64,000 bases of DNA, from the NCBI RefSeq assembly GCF_023715105.1, contig NZ_JAMBNO010000001.1, positions 124,001 to 188,000 of the forward strand, given 5' to 3'. Within the stretch, counting starts at the first letter, position 1. Every line of letters begins with the position of its first letter. The stretch is from Hydrogenophaga intermedia (lineage in GTDB: Bacteria; Pseudomonadota; Gammaproteobacteria; Burkholderiales; Burkholderiaceae_C). Below the pieces are notes generated by a model, which was not told where the DNA came from, searched no databases, and was given only the letters and a program-made list of their open reading frames with translations. Shown one piece after another: positions 34,161-42,788 of the stretch. The position numbers and the translations under genes were made by a program.

Positions 34161-34802
34161 GTGAGTCCCACCGTTCTCCTCACCGGCTTTGACCCCTTCG
34201 GCGGATCAACGCTCAACCCGAGCTGGTTGGCCGTGAACGCCTTGCATGGCGAGCAGGTACTGAGCCACCGCATCGTCGCAGCGCAGCTGCCCACGGTGTT
34301 CGGCGAATCGCTGCGCGTGCTCGATGCACTGCTGCACACCCACCAGCCCGCATTGGCCATATGCGTCGGTCAGGCCGGTGGGCGCAGTGCGATCTCCATC
34401 GAGCGCGTGGTCATCAACGTCAACGACGCGCCCATCGCCGACAACGCGGGCGCGCGGCCGATCGACACCCCGGTGATCGCCGGTGCACCTGCCGCCTGTT
34501 TCAGCAGCCTGCCCATCAAGGCCATGCGGGCAGTGGTGCAGGCCGAAGGCATTGCGGCCGAGGTGTCACAGACCGCCGGCACTTTCGTCTGCAACCACGT
34601 GTTCTACGGCCTCATGCACACCCTGGCCACGAAGCCCGCGCTGCGCCACACGCGCGGCGGCTTCGTTCACGTGCCCTGGCTGCCCGAGCAGGGCACGCCG
34701 CACATGCCGCTCGACGCCATCGTGCGCGGGCTGCGGGTGGCGGTGCGGTGTGCGCTTGAGAACGGGAGCGATGCGGTGTTGGGCGCAGGCGCCGCGCACT
34801 GA
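34161..34802 (+). CDS. pcp: Pyroglutamyl-peptidase I
   Basis: 213 residues from GTG 34161 (TTG 34152, overlapping the upstream stop, is possible). Family C15: N-terminal VLLTGFDPFGGSTLNPSW, the Glu region SISIERVVINVNDAPIADN, the nucleophile in AGTFVCNHVFYG (Cys near 144) and the catalytic His in GGFVHVPWLPEQ (near 168). It removes N-terminal pyroglutamate from peptides in the cytoplasm. Near-complete match to the family in length and motifs. Confidence 0.92.
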   Translation: MSPTVLLTGFDPFGGSTLNPSWLAVNALHGEQVLSHRIVAAQLPTVFGESLRVLDALLHTHQPALAICVGQAGGRSAISIERVVINVNDAPIADNAGARPIDTPVIAGAPAACFSSLPIKAMRAVVQAEGIAAEVSQTAGTFVCNHVFYGLMHTLATKPALRHTRGGFVHVPWLPEQGTPHMPLDAIVRGLRVAVRCALENGSDAVLGAGAAH

Positions 34803-34820
34803 TGCCGCGCTTGAGTACGG

Positions 34821-35144
34821 TCACGCCTGCCAGACCCCGAACCCCGCCGAACGCAGATCGATGGCGACCTCGATCTCCTTGTCCACCGCGGCGTCGTAGC
34901 GCATCGGGTTGAAGCCCTCGTACAGATCGGGCAGCAGCCGCAGGCCGTACTTGAAGACGTAGGCGTTGGCCTGGATGCCGGCCTTGTGGCGGTCGAAGCG
35001 CACATCCGGGTCCAGCCCCGTCATGCCCACGTACACGCACGGCTTTCCTTCGACGTAGCCCGGGTTGCACGCGCGGAACTTGCGCTCGTGCAGCACGTCG
35101 GGGTGCAGCTCGACGACGTAGACGTGGTGATGCGGGCGGGGCAT
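34821..35144 (-). CDS. Small GIY-YIG-like protein
   Basis: 107 residues, standing alone. HVYVVELHP near the start and CVYVGMTGLDPDVRFDRHKAG (about 37-57) resemble the GIY and YIG strands followed by the Arg/His helix of GIY-YIG nucleases, and a Glu (KEIEVAIDL) comes late. An insertion between the strands (RKFRACNPGYVEG) is longer than usual. No DNA-binding domain is present. Function unknown; the fold assignment is a pattern judgement. Confidence 0.6.
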   Translation of the reverse strand: MPRPHHHVYVVELHPDVLHERKFRACNPGYVEGKPCVYVGMTGLDPDVRFDRHKAGIQANAYVFKYGLRLLPDLYEGFNPMRYDAAVDKEIEVAIDLRSAGFGVWQA

Positions 35145-35169
35145 GGGGCAGAGCGGTGCAGCAGCGGGC

Positions 35170-35850
35170 TCAGCGCCCTACCCAGCCCCCGCACACCGGA
35201 AACACCTGCCCGACGAAGCAGTTGGCGGCCGGGCTGCACAGGTAGGCGGCGAACAGCGCGTCCTCTCGCGCGGCCACCAGCCGGCCCAGCGGAACTTCGC
35301 GCGCCAGGCGTTCCTGGAACCGGGGGTTGGCCTGCACCTCGGGCGGAAAGTACGTCGGGTTGTCGACGAAGTTCTGTGCGATGGCGTTCACCTGCACGTT
35401 GTGCGCCGCGAGCTCGACACCCACCGCCTGCACATAGGCCAGTTACGCTCCGCGGGCCGCGCTGTAGGTGGAGGCGCGCTTCATGCCCCGCAGGGCCGAC
35501 GCACTGCCGATGACCAGCACCTTGCCCGAGCGCCGCGCCACCATGGCGGGCGTGGCGGCGCGCACCAGGCGCGGCAGCGGGTCCACCAGCGCCGCAAACG
35601 CGTCGCGCCATTCCTGCTCGCCCACATCGGCTGCGGCTGTGGTGGGCGCCGGGTATGCCAGGTTGGCCACCAGCACGTCGATGGTGCCGGCCGCGCGCAC
35701 CACGCGCTCGGCCGCGTCCGGCTCGCTCAAGGCATCGGGGCTGGCCACCACCGTGGCGCCTTGTTCGGCGAAGACCTCGCAGAACACCGGGCCCATGAAG
35801 TCGTGGGCCTGGGTGATCAGCACGCGTTGTCCGGCAAGCAGGTTCTGCAT
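35170..35850 (-). pseudogene. Halohydrin-dehalogenase-type SDR, interrupted by an in-frame stop
   Basis: One continuous frame of 225 sense codons broken by TAA at 35443-35445 (codon 136). Halohydrin dehalogenase hallmarks are present: the N-terminal T-x4-F-x-G motif (T13-QAHD-F18-M-G20) in place of an NAD-binding glycine loop, and the catalytic S116-x12-Y129-x3-R133, with Arg instead of the Lys of ordinary SDRs. After the stop the frame continues with LAYVQAVGVELAAHNVQVNA, NPTYFPPEVQANPRF and FVGQVFPVCGGW, matching the C-terminal half of the family. A CAA-to-TAA change would explain the break. The enzyme class forms epoxides from vicinal halohydrins. The intact ancestor is clear; present activity is doubtful unless the stop is an error. 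Confidence 0.8.
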
Positions 35851-35894
35851 GAAGTGGCTCCTCGGTGAATCTTGAAGCGGATCTCGCTGTGCGT

Positions 35895-36401
35895 TCAGGC
35901 GGTGGAACCTGCCAGTACCGCGCGCAGCCGTTCCGCCTTGAAGGCCATGGCCCGGCCAAAGCCGGCCACGAAGCGCAGCGACTCGGGTTCGATGACGAAC
36001 AGCGAAAAATCGCCAAAGCCAAACAGGGGCTCGGCGTCCGGCAGCTTGGCCAGATAGGCCTCCCGCGCCTGGGCATGGCCAGGCGCATCCACCGGGCAGG
36101 GGCGGGCATGGCCTTGAATGCTCACCCGCGGCAAGGCCAGCGGTGAATCGCCGGTCGCCATCGTGCCCGTGACCAACAGTGCCACGCCCGGGTGGTCGAG
36201 CATGTCTTGCGTGTGCGTGGCCAGCCGGCTCACGTGAACCACCAGTCCCTCGCCACCGGACAGCAGCGCGAACGGCACCATCGACACCGCCGGTTCGCCG
36301 CGGTGCAGGGTGGCGAGAGCGGCTGTGGGGGTGGTGCGCAGCAGGGACTGGAGGAGGGTGGATTCGTCGGGGGTCATCGGATGGTGACCGGTGTCAGCCA
36401 T
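35895..36401 (-). CDS. Pyridoxamine 5'-phosphate oxidase-like FMN-binding protein (HugZ type)
   Basis: 168 residues (ATG 36401; ATG 36377 also possible). A single split-barrel FMN fold: [53 protein letters not shown] and [11 protein letters not shown] are the typical strands, and the late [25 protein letters not shown] is shared by HugZ-like heme-related proteins. True PNPOx substrate residues cannot be confirmed. It is divergent from the NERD-helicase gene across 72 bp. Confidence 0.82.
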   Translation of the reverse strand: MADTGHHPMTPDESTLLQSLLRTTPTAALATLHRGEPAVSMVPFALLSGGEGLVVHVSRLATHTQDMLDHPGVALLVTGTMATGDSPLALPRVSIQGHARPCPVDAPGHAQAREAYLAKLPDAEPLFGFGDFSLFVIEPESLRFVAGFGRAMAFKAERLRAVLAGSTA

Positions 36402-36473
36402 GACTGGGACGGCTTTCTCGACCGGCCATTCCCGTGCATCATGCCGGCTCAGGGAAGATACCAAGACCAGCAC

Positions 36474-38291
36474 ATGGCCACACTCATTCCGGCATTGGGC
36501 AGTTGCGTGTCGCGCATGACGCCCGGGGAGCGCCGCACCGCCGAGCGGCTTGAACAGAAGCTCGACGCCGACTACCTGCTCTGGTACGACGTGGCCGTCG
36601 GGCCCCGGCACCAGCACCCCGATTTCGTGGTGATGCACCCGCGCCGGGGCATCCTGATCCTGGAGGTCAAGGACTTTCGCCTCAGCACCCTCATCCGCGC
36701 CGACAAGCAGACCTGGGACATCCACGGCGACCAAGGCCCCAAGACCATTCCCAGCCCGCTGGAGCAGGCCCGCCAATACGCGCACCAGGTGGTCAAGGCG
36801 CTGGAGCGCGACCCGCAACTCATCCAGTCCTCGGGCCGCCACCAGGGCAAGCTGGCGTTTCCATGGAGCTACGGCGTGGTGCTGCCCAACATCACCCGAG
36901 CGCAGTTCGACAAGGCCGAACTCGGCCATGCCATCGAACCGCACCGCGTTATTTGCCAGGACGAGATGGGCGAACAGGTGGAGCCAGAGGCGCTGCAAAG
37001 CCGCTTGTGGGACATGTTCCCCTTCATGACGGGCGGCGTCATGTCGCTGCCGCAGATGAGCCGGGTGCGCTGGATCATGTTCCCCGAGGTGCGCGTGCAG
37101 GTGAGCGGCGAGCTGTTTGACGACAGCGACGAGACCGCCACGCTGCCCGACATCATGCGGGTCATGGACATCCAGCAAGAGCAACTGGCGAGAAGTCTGG
37201 GCGACGGCCACCGCGTCATCCACGGCGTGGCCGGTTCCGGCAAGACCATGCTCTTGGGCTACCGCGCCGAACACCTGGCCAAATCACAGACCGCCGCCAG
37301 CAAGCCCATCCTCATCCTCTGCTACAACGAACCGCTGGCCCGGCAGATCGCCCGTGTGATGGCCGCCAAAGGCATCGCCGACCGCGTGCACGCCGTGCAC
37401 TTCCACAAGTGGTGTCGCGACCAGCTGGTGGCCTACGGGCAAAGCCTGCCCGCTGCCAACCAGTCCGTCTCCGACAAGATGGCCGACATGGTCCAGCGCG
37501 TCATCACCGGCGTGGACCGCCGCCAGATACCCAGCGGGCAATACCAGGCCGTGCTCATTGACGAAGGCCACGACTTCGCGCCCGAATGGCTGCGCCTCGT
37601 GGTGCAGATGGTGGACCCCACCACCAACAGCCTGCTCGTGCTGTACGACGACGCGCAGAGCATCTACGAACGCACGCAAAAGAAGAACTTCAGCTTCAAG
37701 AGCGTGGGCATCCAGGCGCAGGGCCGCACCACCATCCTCAAGATCAACTACCGCAACACGCGGCAGATTCTGCAAACGGCCAGCCTCGTCGCTGCCGATC
37801 TATTGACCGCCGAAGACAAGGATGACGACGGCGTGCCCCTGCTCAAGCCCGTGAGCTGTGGGCGCGACGGCGAGGCGCCGCTCATCGTGCGCCTGCCCAC
37901 CCTGCGCGAAGAGGTGGCCCAGGTGGCCGATCTGCTGGCCAGCGCCCACCGCGAAGGCCATGCCTGGGCCGACATGGCCATCCTCTGCCGCCACCACAGC
38001 GAAATGGACATGTGCGCCGAATTCCTGCGCAAACGCAAGCTGCCACACCAGCTGCGCCGGAACTCATCCAGCGTGTTCGACCCCGCGCACGACAGCATCA
38101 AGGTGATGACGCTTCACGCCAGCAAAGGGCTGGAGTTCCCGGTGGTGGCGCTGGTGGGCGCCGGGCGAATGCCCGCCGAGGGCGAAGACGAGCGCGAGGA
38201 GGCGCGGCTGTTCTATGTGGGGGCCACGCGGGCGACGCAGCGGTTGGTGATTGGGGCGAGTGGGGGCGGGAAGTTCGCTGCGCGTCTTTGA
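36474..38291 (+). CDS. NERD-domain superfamily 1 helicase (UvrD-like)
   Basis: 605 residues from ATG 36474. N-terminal NERD nuclease-like domain (about 15-130) with a PD-(D/E)xK-style core: Asp50 in [12 protein letters not shown], then ILEVKDF with Glu64 and Lys66, so it may be active. Helicase domain: Walker [10 protein letters not shown] (about 250), motif [11 protein letters not shown] (about 362), INYRNTRQI (motif IV region), [19 protein letters not shown] (motif V) and [15 protein letters not shown] (motif VI). Such nuclease-helicase proteins occur in defence islands and DNA repair. It is followed by an AbiEii-type toxin pair and a duplicated piece of its own 3' end at 39571. Confidence 0.88.
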   Translation: MATLIPALGSCVSRMTPGERRTAERLEQKLDADYLLWYDVAVGPRHQHPDFVVMHPRRGILILEVKDFRLSTLIRADKQTWDIHGDQGPKTIPSPLEQARQYAHQVVKALERDPQLIQSSGRHQGKLAFPWSYGVVLPNITRAQFDKAELGHAIEPHRVICQDEMGEQVEPEALQSRLWDMFPFMTGGVMSLPQMSRVRWIMFPEVRVQVSGELFDDSDETATLPDIMRVMDIQQEQLARSLGDGHRVIHGVAGSGKTMLLGYRAEHLAKSQTAASKPILILCYNEPLARQIARVMAAKGIADRVHAVHFHKWCRDQLVAYGQSLPAANQSVSDKMADMVQRVITGVDRRQIPSGQYQAVLIDEGHDFAPEWLRLVVQMVDPTTNSLLVLYDDAQSIYERTQKKNFSFKSVGIQAQGRTTILKINYRNTRQILQTASLVAADLLTAEDKDDDGVPLLKPVSCGRDGEAPLIVRLPTLREEVAQVADLLASAHREGHAWADMAILCRHHSEMDMCAEFLRKRKLPHQLRRNSSSVFDPAHDSIKVMTLHASKGLEFPVVALVGAGRMPAEGEDEREEARLFYVGATRATQRLVIGASGGGKFAARL

Positions 38292-38333
38292 GCCAGCGGT
38301 GCGGTCCGCCCTGTTGCCCGTGCCCGTCCCCCG

Positions 38334-38966
38334 TCAAACAGCGGGCAGCCGCTTCAAGAACCAGCTCGCCCGGTCCACTGCCTCGTCGTACGGCGGCCGA
38401 CAGCCGAGCGCCTCAATCGCCTCAAACTGCGCACTCAGCACCGCTCGCCGTTGTTGAATCTGCGCCAGGAATGCATCCCGATGGCGAACGAGGTGGGGCG
38501 CAGCTGTCGCCAGCGCTTCCGGCTCGCGCTCGATCACCAGCGACAGGTCGAACAAGTCTCGCGCCGTGGCCCGGTCGCCCCGGTGCCAGAGCTTCTTGGC
38601 CACGATCTCGGCGGCGGTCTCCACCTTCACCGTGCGCCCCAGCAGCGTCCATTCGTCGTACGGTTGCGCCGTGAGGTTGGGCGAGGCCACGAAGTCGATC
38701 TCGCCTTCTGGCCGCAGCAGCTTCACGTAGCCCGGCCCCTCCACATAGTCCACCGACACACGCTCGGCCGCATCGCTCAGCCGGGGCGACACGAAGCCCA
38801 GGTATTGCGGGTCGGGCACGAAGATGTCGATGTCCTTGCTCAGTCGGTGGCCATGCCGCAGCATCAACACCGTGCCGCCGCCGAAGGTCCAGAACGGATC
38901 GCTGATGCCGCGCCGGGCGATCTCGTCCACCAGCGTGAAGGCGTGGGCCAGCAAGGTTTGCCACAC
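38334..38966 (-). CDS. AbiEii-type nucleotidyltransferase (toxin component)
   Basis: 210 residues from GTG 38966. The nucleotidyltransferase core reads FWTFGGGTVLMLRHGHRLSKDIDIFVPDP, i.e. GG...x...DxD, with a later Asp-containing stretch (EGEIDFVASPN) and VETAAEIVAKKLWHRGDRATARDLFDLSLV, the helical end of the AbiEii/AbiGii family. The natural start is probably the ATG at 39031, which overlaps the antitoxin stop (ATGA), but that frame (MSGSKEVIDM...) is one base out of register with the domain near 38970. A one-base deletion, or use of GTG 38966, would explain this. It pairs with the XRE regulator upstream. Confidence 0.78.
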   Translation of the reverse strand: MWQTLLAHAFTLVDEIARRGISDPFWTFGGGTVLMLRHGHRLSKDIDIFVPDPQYLGFVSPRLSDAAERVSVDYVEGPGYVKLLRPEGEIDFVASPNLTAQPYDEWTLLGRTVKVETAAEIVAKKLWHRGDRATARDLFDLSLVIEREPEALATAAPHLVRHRDAFLAQIQQRRAVLSAQFEAIEALGCRPPYDEAVDRASWFLKRLPAV

Positions 38967-39027
38967 GCCTTCGGCAGGGCGCTCGGTTGGGCGGACGGGG
39001 TCATGTCGATGACTTCTTTGCTGCCAC

Positions 39028-39510
39028 TCATGCCCAGGCCGCGCGCGGTGACTGCAGCGCCTGTGCCCAGGCCGCCAGGTGCTTCCACAGCGTCTTGGGC
39101 GGCGTGTGGGTGCGTTCGGCCACTTCCGCCACACCGGCCACGATGAGCGGCAACGGCGCCTCGTCCAGCAGCGTGGCCACCTGCGGCACCAGCGCGGGGG
39201 GCAGGGTGCCTGCCACCAACGCGTCGGCCAGCGCGCCCGGCTGCAGCGCCTGCCTGTAGCTCACGCTGGCCGTCTGGCTCAGCAAGGCCAACGCGTGCTT
39301 TTGGGGTGCCCGTGGCTGTGCGGCCAGGTCCATGCCCAGCAGGTTCAGCAGCGCCAGCAGCTTGGCCGCGCCCAGGTCCACCAGAGAGCCGTTCTCCAGC
39401 TGGTTGATGGTCGCGCGCGACAAACCGGCCAGCCGCGCCAGCCGCGCCTGCGAAAGGCCCAGCGCCTCCCGCCGGGCTTGCACGAGTTGTCCGATGTCTG
39501 CGAGGTTCAT
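39028..39510 (-). CDS. XRE-family antitoxin-like regulator
   Basis: 160 residues. The N-terminal helix-turn-helix (about 5-60) reads DIGQLVQARREALGLSQARLARLAGLSRATINQLENG, followed by an Ala-rich helical C-terminal domain (75-160) that probably contacts the partner. The stop overlaps the ATG of the AbiEii-type gene, the usual antitoxin-toxin coupling. A palindrome AAATGTC/GACATTT lies 28-51 bp upstream, suitable for autorepression. Confidence 0.82.
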   Translation of the reverse strand: MNLADIGQLVQARREALGLSQARLARLAGLSRATINQLENGSLVDLGAAKLLALLNLLGMDLAAQPRAPQKHALALLSQTASVSYRQALQPGALADALVAGTLPPALVPQVATLLDEAPLPLIVAGVAEVAERTHTPPKTLWKHLAAWAQALQSPRAAWA

Positions 39511-39537
39511 GGCTTGGAGTGGAGCACCCGAAACAGT

Positions 39538-39561
39538 AAATGTCAAACATATTCGACATTT
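39538..39561. promoter_or_regulatory. Inverted repeat upstream of the antitoxin, candidate operator
   Basis: AAATGTC-N10-GACATTT, perfect 7-bp arms, AT-rich, in the promoter region of the XRE gene; TTGACA on the minus strand overlaps the right-hand arm as read from that strand and could be a -35. Autoregulation by the XRE protein is likely. Confidence 0.55.
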
Positions 39562-39570
39562 TTCAGGCGA

Positions 39571-39718
39571 TTCGACCCCGTCCGACAGCATCAAGGAGAT
39601 GACGCTGCACGTCAGCAAAGGGCTGGAGTTTCCGGTGGTGGGACTGGCGGGCGCCGGGCGCATGCCCGCTGAGAGTGAGGACGAGCGCGAGGAGGCGCGG
39701 CTGTTTTATGTCGGGGCA
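39571..39718 (+). pseudogene. Duplicated fragment of the helicase 3' region
   Basis: About 148 bp closely similar to 38076-38222 of the NERD-helicase gene, same strand, encoding motifs V and VI ([19 protein letters not shown] and [13 protein letters not shown]). It has no start or upstream half, and ends abruptly in AT-rich DNA at about 39718. The two copies flank the toxin-antitoxin genes as direct repeats, so it is either the scar of an insertion/recombination or the remnant of a second helicase gene. Confidence 0.75.
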
Positions 39719-39738
39719 GCGCAATTGTTTTTTTTCAT
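39706..39738 (-). other. Orphan translation start with 10-codon reading frame
   Basis: AGGAGG, 5 nt, ATG on the minus strand: an excellent initiation site directly downstream of glnS. The frame reads only MKKNNCAAPT before a TAA that lies inside the duplicated helicase fragment. It looks like the beginning of a gene that was cut off by the rearrangement, rather than a functional peptide. The 39721-39780 stretch is much more AT-rich than its surroundings. Confidence 0.45.
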
Positions 39739-39778
39739 ATTGCCTCCTGATTTGCTGAGTGTTGTCGGTTTAACTTTT

Positions 39779-41593
39779 CTACTTTACCCAGCTATCCTTC
39801 AACCCCGTCACCCGGTTGAACACCACCTTGCCACCCACCCCGTGGTCCACACGGTCAGCCACAAAGTAGCCATGGCGTTCGAACTGAAACTTGTCGTCCG
39901 GCTTCGCGCTGGCCAGTGACGGCTCCACCCAGGCTTGCACCACGGTCAGGCTGTGGGGGTTGAGGGCGGTGAGGAAGTCCTTGCCGCCGGCGTCGGGGTG
40001 GGGGTCGCTGAACAGGCGGTCGTACAGGCGCACTTCGGCGGCGATGGCGTCCACCGCAGCCACCCAGGTGATGGCGGCCTTGGCCTTCACGCTGTCGGCG
40101 CCGGGGGTGCCGCTCTTGGTGCCGGCAAGCACCTTGGCGTGCACTTCGGTCACTTTGCCGTTCGCGTCTTTCGCGCAGCCGGTGCATTCGATGACGTAGC
40201 CGCCTTTCAAGCGCACCACGTTGCCGGGGAACAAACGCTTGTAGCCCTTGGGCGGCACCTCCTCGAAGTCTTCGCGTTCGATCCAGACTTCCTTGCCGAT
40301 CTTGAACACGCGCTCGGGCGGTGGCGTCTGGCCTTCGGCGATGGCCGAGTGGGGCAGGGCGGGCTGGGCGCAGTCTTCGGTGTGGCTGTCGCTGCCGAAG
40401 ACCTCGGCCCAGTTGGTCATCAACAGCTTCACCGGGTCGAGCACGGCCATGGCGCGGTGGGCCTTGTTTTCCAGGTCTTCGCGCAGGCAGCCTTCGAGCA
40501 CGCTGTAGTCGATCCAGCTGTCGCTCTTGGTGACGCCGATGCGCTCGGCAAAGAGCTGGATGCTCTCGGGCGTGTAGCCGCGTCGGCGCAGGCCCACGAT
40601 GGTGGGCATGCGCGGGTCGTCCCAGCCGCTCACCTTGCCTTCGTTCACCAGTTGCGCGAGCTTGCGCTTGCTGGTGATCACGTAGGTGAGGTTCAGGCGC
40701 GCAAACTCGTACTGCCGCGGCGGCGGGCTGGCCAGTAGGCCGGCTTCGGTCAGCTTCTCAAGCAGCCAGTCGTAGAACGGGCGCTGGTCCTCGAACTCCA
40801 GCGTGCAGAAGCTGTGGGTGATCTGCTCCAGCGCGTCCTCAATCGGGTGCGCGTAGGTGTACATGGGGTAGATGCACCACTTGTCGCCGGTGTTGTGGTG
40901 CGTGGCGCGGCGGATGCGGTAGATGGCCGGGTCGCGCAGGTTGATGTTGGGCGAGGCCATGTCGATCTTCGCGCGCAGCACGGCAGCGCCGTCAGCGAGC
41001 TTGCCGTCGCGCATCTCGCGAAAGCGCGCCAGGTTCTCGGCGGGCGTACGGCCGCGGAACGGGCTGTCCTTGCCGGGCGTGGTGAAGTCGCCGCGGTTGG
41101 CGCGCATCTCGTCGGCGGTCTGTTCGTCCACATAGGCATGGCCGCGTTCGATCAGCGCCTCGGCCGCGCGGTACATGAAGTCGAAGTAGTCGCTGGCCTG
41201 GTAGAGGTGCTTCACGCCCCCGGCGTCCCACGAGAAGCCGAGCCACTGCACCGCGTCGATGATGCTGTTGACGTACTCGGTGTCTTCCTTCTCGGGGTTG
41301 GTGTCGTCGAAGCGAAGGTGGCAGATGCCGCCGTAGTCACGCGCCAGCCCGAAGTTCAGGCAGATGCTCTTGGCGTGGCCCACGTGCAGGTAGCCGTTGG
41401 GCTCGGGCGGAAACCGGGTGCGGATCTTCGCCGGGTCGGGCTGGCCGCTGGCGTGGTGGGCGGCGTCGCCGGGGCTGCCGGCCCAGCGGCGGCTGGCGTA
41501 GGTGCCCTTGGCCAGGTCGGCCTCAATGATCTGGCGCAGGAAGTTGCTGGCCTTGGCGTCGCCGTCGGCGGCGGGGTGGGTGGGGGAGGTCAT
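39779..41593 (-). CDS. glnS: Glutaminyl-tRNA synthetase
   Basis: 604 residues, class Ib synthetase. HIGH-type motif PEPNGYLHVGHAKSI (about 63-77), FDDTNPEKE for glutamine/glutamate recognition, the KMSKS equivalent ITSKRKLAQLV (about 305) and the C-terminal beta-barrels ending in GYFVADRVDHGVGGKVVFNRVTGLKDSW. Full length compared with E. coli GlnRS apart from a short extra N-terminus. It charges tRNA-Gln in the cytoplasm; housekeeping. ATG 41593 follows a GGGA stretch. Confidence 0.95.
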   Translation of the reverse strand: MTSPTHPAADGDAKASNFLRQIIEADLAKGTYASRRWAGSPGDAAHHASGQPDPAKIRTRFPPEPNGYLHVGHAKSICLNFGLARDYGGICHLRFDDTNPEKEDTEYVNSIIDAVQWLGFSWDAGGVKHLYQASDYFDFMYRAAEALIERGHAYVDEQTADEMRANRGDFTTPGKDSPFRGRTPAENLARFREMRDGKLADGAAVLRAKIDMASPNINLRDPAIYRIRRATHHNTGDKWCIYPMYTYAHPIEDALEQITHSFCTLEFEDQRPFYDWLLEKLTEAGLLASPPPRQYEFARLNLTYVITSKRKLAQLVNEGKVSGWDDPRMPTIVGLRRRGYTPESIQLFAERIGVTKSDSWIDYSVLEGCLREDLENKAHRAMAVLDPVKLLMTNWAEVFGSDSHTEDCAQPALPHSAIAEGQTPPPERVFKIGKEVWIEREDFEEVPPKGYKRLFPGNVVRLKGGYVIECTGCAKDANGKVTEVHAKVLAGTKSGTPGADSVKAKAAITWVAAVDAIAAEVRLYDRLFSDPHPDAGGKDFLTALNPHSLTVVQAWVEPSLASAKPDDKFQFERHGYFVADRVDHGVGGKVVFNRVTGLKDSWVK

Positions 41594-41678
41594 CCCGGGA
41601 TTCTAGGGACCGGCGAGCGGCACCGGCCCGGCCGCGCGCGATGGCCATGCGCTATCGTGCGCCCCGGAGGAACAGCAC

Positions 41679-42788
41679 ATGAACGACGCCACCACACCGG
41701 GCGCTGCCCCGGACAGCAGCCAGCGCATCCAGATCGGCTGGAGCCAGCTGCAAGCCGCCGCGCAGGCCGGCGACATCTCGGCCGATCAGGCCGAGCGGCT
41801 GTGGGCCCGCTGGGCCGGTGGCGCTGGCAGCGCCATCGCCGCGCCGCGCTTCAGTTTCACCCACGTGCTCTATTACTTTGGCGGCATGCTCGCCATCGGC
41901 GCCATGACGCTGTTCATGACGCTGGGCTGGGAGCTGTTCGGCGCCTGGGGTGTGTTGCTGCTGGCCGTGGGCTACGGCGTGGGCGCCATCGCGGTGGCCA
42001 GAAACCTGCTGCACCGCGGCCTGCACATTCCGGCGGGCATCCTGGCCACGCTGGCGGTGTGCCTGGTGCCGCTGGCCACCTGGGCGCTGCAAAGTGCACT
42101 GGGCCTGTGGCCCGATGGCCCGCACGACAACTACCGCGATTTCCACCGCTTCATCGACTGGCGATGGCTCTGGCTGGAACTGGCCACGCTGGCGGCGGCG
42201 GTGGTCATGCTGTGGTGGCTGCGCTTTCCGTTCATGGTGATGCCGGTGGCCGTGACGATCTGGTATTTGTGGATGGACCTCACCCACATGCTGATGCAGA
42301 AGGAGGGCTTCGACTGGCAGTTCACGCGCGACACCTCGCTGTTGTTCGGCATCGCCACTGTCGCCATCGCGGTGTGGGTGGATCTGCGCACCCGCCTCGC
42401 GAGCGATCCGCGCGACCGGCAGGATTTCGCGTTCTGGCTCTACCTGTTCGGCGTGCTGATGTTCTGGGGCGGCCTGAGCCTGCGCGAGAGCGACAGCGAA
42501 CTGGCCAAGGCCGGTTACGCGGCCATCAACGTGGTGATGGTGTTCCTGGGCGCGGCGATTTCGCGGCGCGTGTTCACCGTGTTCGGCGCCATCGGTGTGG
42601 CCGGCTACCTGGGTTACCTGAGCTACAAGGTGTTTGCCGACAGCCTGCTGTTTCCTTTTGCGCTCACGCTGCTGGGGCTGGCGATCGTGGCCCTGGGCAT
42701 CTGGTGGCAGCGGCGCGAGGCGCGCATTCACGCGGCGCTGGTGGGCTGGCTGCCGGCGCCGCTCAAACCGTTGGCCGAGCCCCGCTGA
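41679..42788 (+). CDS. DUF2157-like multipass membrane protein
   Basis: 369 residues. A soluble N-terminal segment (1-65) with a helical pair QLQAAAQAGDISADQAERLWARW, typical of DUF2157, then about nine membrane helices from residue 68 to 350. Charged loops carry HMLMQKEGFDWQF and DLRTRLASDPRDRQD. CGGAGGAAC precedes the ATG. It converges on kefB with no space (stops adjacent). Function unknown. Confidence 0.8.
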   Translation: MNDATTPGAAPDSSQRIQIGWSQLQAAAQAGDISADQAERLWARWAGGAGSAIAAPRFSFTHVLYYFGGMLAIGAMTLFMTLGWELFGAWGVLLLAVGYGVGAIAVARNLLHRGLHIPAGILATLAVCLVPLATWALQSALGLWPDGPHDNYRDFHRFIDWRWLWLELATLAAAVVMLWWLRFPFMVMPVAVTIWYLWMDLTHMLMQKEGFDWQFTRDTSLLFGIATVAIAVWVDLRTRLASDPRDRQDFAFWLYLFGVLMFWGGLSLRESDSELAKAGYAAINVVMVFLGAAISRRVFTVFGAIGVAGYLGYLSYKVFADSLLFPFALTLLGLAIVALGIWWQRREARIHAALVGWLPAPLKPLAEPR

